From Crocodylus rhombifer (Eukaryota > Chordata > Crocodylia > Crocodylidae), in NCBI GenBank assembly GCA_038503035.1, contig JAVSML010020808.1:340063-404062 (forward strand): a DNA stretch of 64,000 bases. The letters run 5' to 3'. Shown here in pieces: positions 61,482 through 64,000 of this stretch. The translations under genes were made by a program, and so were the position numbers. Position 1 is the stretch's first letter, and each line of letters begins with the position of its first letter. The notes beneath the pieces were generated by a model that had not been told where the DNA came from, made no database searches, and saw only the letters and a program-made list of their open reading frames with translations.

Positions 61482-62125
61482 TTTCATAGATTTCATAGAC
61501 ATTAGGGCTGGAAGGGACCTCGGGAGATCATCGAGTCCAGCCCCCTGCCCAAAGGGCAGGAAGTCAGCAGGGGTCATAGGATCCCAGCAAGATAAGCATC
61601 CAATTTACTCTCGAAGGTGTTCAGTGTAGGTGCTTGAACCACCTCCGATGGCAGACTGTTCCAGACCTTGGGGGCTCGGACAGTAAAGAAATTCTTCCTT
61701 ATGTCCAGCCTGAAACGGTCTTGCAGGAGTTTGTGACCGTCCGACCTCGTCATCCCTTGGGGCACTCTGGTGCACAGACGTTCCCCCAGATCCTGGTGGT
61801 CACCCCTGATAAACTTATAGGTGGCCATCAGATCACCCCTGAGCCTACGCTTTTCCAGGCTAAAGAGCCCCATGGCTCTCAGCCTGTCATCGTAAGATCT
61901 GTTTTCCTGACCTCTGATCATGTGCGTGGCTCTCCTCTGGACTCTCTCAAGCTTCTCCACATCCTTTTTGAATTGTGGAGCTCAAAACTGGATGCAGTAC
62001 TCCAGCTGTGGCCTCACCAAGGCCAAGTACAAGGGGAGAATGACGTCCCGGGATTTGCTCGAGAAGCATCTATGGATGCAAGCCAGCGTTTTGGTCGCTT
62101 TACTAGACACAGCATCGCATTGCTA
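61482..62125 (-). mobile_element. CR1 LINE 3' fragment
   Basis: Antisense copy of the same subfamily as 2132-5135, with an identical TTTCATAGATTTCATAGA tail at 61482. The C-terminal ORF2 piece (61574-61960) is open over 128 codons, with EKLERVQRRATHMIRG, FRLDIRKNFFTVRAPKVWNS and the end KLDAYLAGIL. It is 5'-truncated near 62125. Confidence 0.92.
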
Positions 62126-63239
62126 GGTTATTTCTTTCTGACCAATAGAAAAGAAGTCTAGGTTGCTGCAACATCTATTTTAGGCAACATGGAAACAGAG
62201 TCATGAGTCGCACATTGTGGCATAGATTTGGATTGTTGATGAGATATTTTTTGAATTAATTGGTCACGGTCTATACTTGCACTAGGAAAAATGACCCTCC
62301 AGGGCACTCTGTTTTAGTAGAAAAAAGCATTACTGAGAATCAGTAGCAGCAGGCTGAAGCTAGTCAAAGGTAACCTTTGAATCTACAGCAATTTCTAAAT
62401 GTGGGTAGTTAGTTGGTAGAATAGCTGATCACAGAGTGTAAGGGCATCTCCATTACTTCAGGTCTGTCTACAAGGTAAACTCAAGTTGGACTGAAAGAAT
62501 CAGCATGCAGGAATTACTGGACAAAGGTCTATGGCATAGATTCTATCGGAGGTCAGACTATATAGAATCTATATTATAGATCGTGGTGCTTCCTGCTGAT
62601 TTAAAAAAGTATAAATGTGTGAAGAGAAACTTTCATAAGCAGAAAATGGCTCACAGTCTTAATGTGAAGAATGCCTCTGCTATGCCCTCAGAATGACAGT
62701 TCCCCAACAGCAAATCCACTTTAAAGGGTATATAATTCTGAATGCGCTCTAATAACTGTCAGCGGGTTATACCCAGAGGGCATAATTTTCTACTACATGT
62801 TTCTGGCTATGCATAGGAGAGAAATAATTGCTCAAGAGCCAACTTATCTTTCTTTCTGCCACATGGTCAGAGATGCTTTTCAAATGGAAAAAAAATTGCC
62901 AAGTTTCTTATGGAAGATTCTATAGAGAACAGCCATGTTCTGGGTCATTCACAGTTATACCTTTTTATTTGGCTAACCATGCCATACAACTTGTTTTATC
63001 AGCTTTGTCAGATTTCCTTAACTCCTAGAACCAATGTGTGATGTGGAGTTGCCTGTGTTCAAGGAAGAGTACCTAAAGAATGCCTTCTTGAGTTACATGG
63101 GTTTAGATACCAGAAAATTTGCTGAGTCTCTGACCCCTGTAGCGAGATCAGAGGTGAATCAGGAGAATGTTAATTCTGGATCTTTGTGCCACAGTATCTG
63201 TTTCCTACTGTTCCTCCAGTTAAGTGCTAAATCAAACGG
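62126..63239. other. Intergenic, no recognised feature
   Basis: About 1.1 kb without recognised repeat or gene. Confidence 0.45.
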
Positions 63240-64000
63240 GACAACAGACAACTGACACCTAGGAAAAAGCCACCCTGTTTAATGGGTATTTTGCGTCAGT
63301 TTTTCACCAGTGCCTGAAGACTAGAAGAAGGCCAATGTGGTGCCGATCTTCAAGAAAGGGAGGAAAGTAGATCTGGGGAACCACAGGCCTATCAGCTTGA
63401 CTTCTATCTGAGGGAAGATCTTGGAAAAAATTATCAGAGACCATTCTTGACAAACTGGCTGATGGCAGCATCCTGAGGGATAGCCAGCATGGGTTTGTTG
63501 CGGGTAGGTCTTGCCTGACCAATCTCATCTTCTTCTATGACTAGGTGACCTATCACCTGGACAAGGGAGAAGAGATTGACATCATATATCTTGACTTTAA
63601 AAAAGCCTTTGATCTGGTGTCCCATGATCACCTCATGAAAGAATTGGTCAACTGTGGCCTCGGCTACATCACAGTCCAATGGCTGGGGAATTGGCTCTGA
63701 GGTTGGACCCAGAGGGTGGTAATAGAAGTAAATCGTCTTGGTGTGCCATGACCAGTGGGGTCCCCCAAGGCTCTGTCCTTGGGCCTATACTTTTTAGCAT
63801 CTTTATTAATGATGTAGACATTGGTATCAACAGCGGACTGGCCAAGTTCACCAATGACACCAAACTTGGGGGTAAAGCGTCCACATCTGAGGATAGACTG
63901 GTGATCCAGGCCGACCACGACAAGCTCAGAAAATGGGCAAATGAAAACTTGATGGTGTTCAACACAAAAAAATACAAGGTATTCCACCTTACTGGGAAAA
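63240..64000 (+). mobile_element. CR1 LINE, sense, continues past the window
   Basis: ORF2 begins near the GYFASVF motif at about 63278. It then jumps, by an internal deletion, from the end of that linker to [15 protein letters not shown] in reverse transcriptase near 63330. It then runs to the window edge with a stop in the palm region. It is the same subfamily as 2132-5135 and 61482-62125. Confidence 0.9.
63321..64000 (+). pseudogene. CR1 ORF2 reverse transcriptase, broken and cut by window edge
   Basis: Readable pieces are [51 protein letters not shown] and GVPQGSVLGPILFSIFINDV. The catalytic box is FTNDTKLGG, with asparagine at 63853-63855 in place of the first aspartate. Frames change several times between the pieces. 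The C-terminal part lies beyond position 64000. Confidence 0.85.

Noticed and set aside
33000..64000. Coding exons of a neighbouring gene such as NCALD
   Set aside because: No EF-hand or other recognisable coding exon appears in any frame. Only non-coding first exons remain possible.

Overview
This is a vertebrate nuclear window, probably from a crocodilian and otherwise a turtle or other archosaur-line amniote. The host assignment is an inference. It rests on many CR1 LINEs with CATAGA-type 3' tails, GC-rich hAT-like elements, Penelope-like remnants and a conserved vertebrate gene with short exons and kilobase introns. Nothing bacterial or plasmid-like was seen.

The one host gene I can establish is RRM2B (p53R2, the p53-inducible small subunit of ribonucleotide reductase), on the + strand. 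Seven coding exons lie at 5174-5290, 6496-6629, 8298-8392, 20969-21102, 28458-28562, 29490-29603 and 31370-31522. They join without a frame break into 283 codons plus stop. If the first residue is numbered 69, all six di-iron ligands and the radical tyrosine fall on their expected positions, and the protein ends at residue 351, the human length. These are therefore exons 3-9; exons 1-2 and the promoter lie upstream of the window. A repeat-poor stretch after the stop is the likely long 3' UTR.

The introns are packed with mobile DNA. Three CR1 copies of about 3 kb (2132-5135, 10958-13945, 17275-20300) are all antisense to RRM2B, and the first stops about 40 bp before the exon 3 splice acceptor. 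Intron 5 (12.6 kb) also holds a shorter CR1, hairpin MITEs, a solo hAT MITE fragment and a MITE nested in another MITE. Intron 6 holds an hAT-like element with an 8-bp target duplication, a second hAT interrupted by a different element, and a third hAT with a CACCC-rich core.

Downstream (about 33-64 kb) I see no coding gene. There is a 4.5-kb non-CR1 LINE on the - strand (about 37000-41520), itself interrupted by about 850 bp; two Penelope-like remnants with decayed hammerhead-ribozyme cores; several CR1 fragments; small inverted-repeat elements; and one CpG-rich block (56811-57060) with CCAAT and GC boxes that may be the promoter of a neighbouring gene. In mammals the next gene in this direction is NCALD, but none of its coding exons is visible.

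I did not find a new multi-gene system. The most unusual material is in the repeats: a paralogous empty site that proves one insertion, a GC-rich module with large inverted repeats shared by unrelated elements, hammerhead-like cores, and repeated loss of the reverse-transcriptase FADD aspartate at the same CpG.
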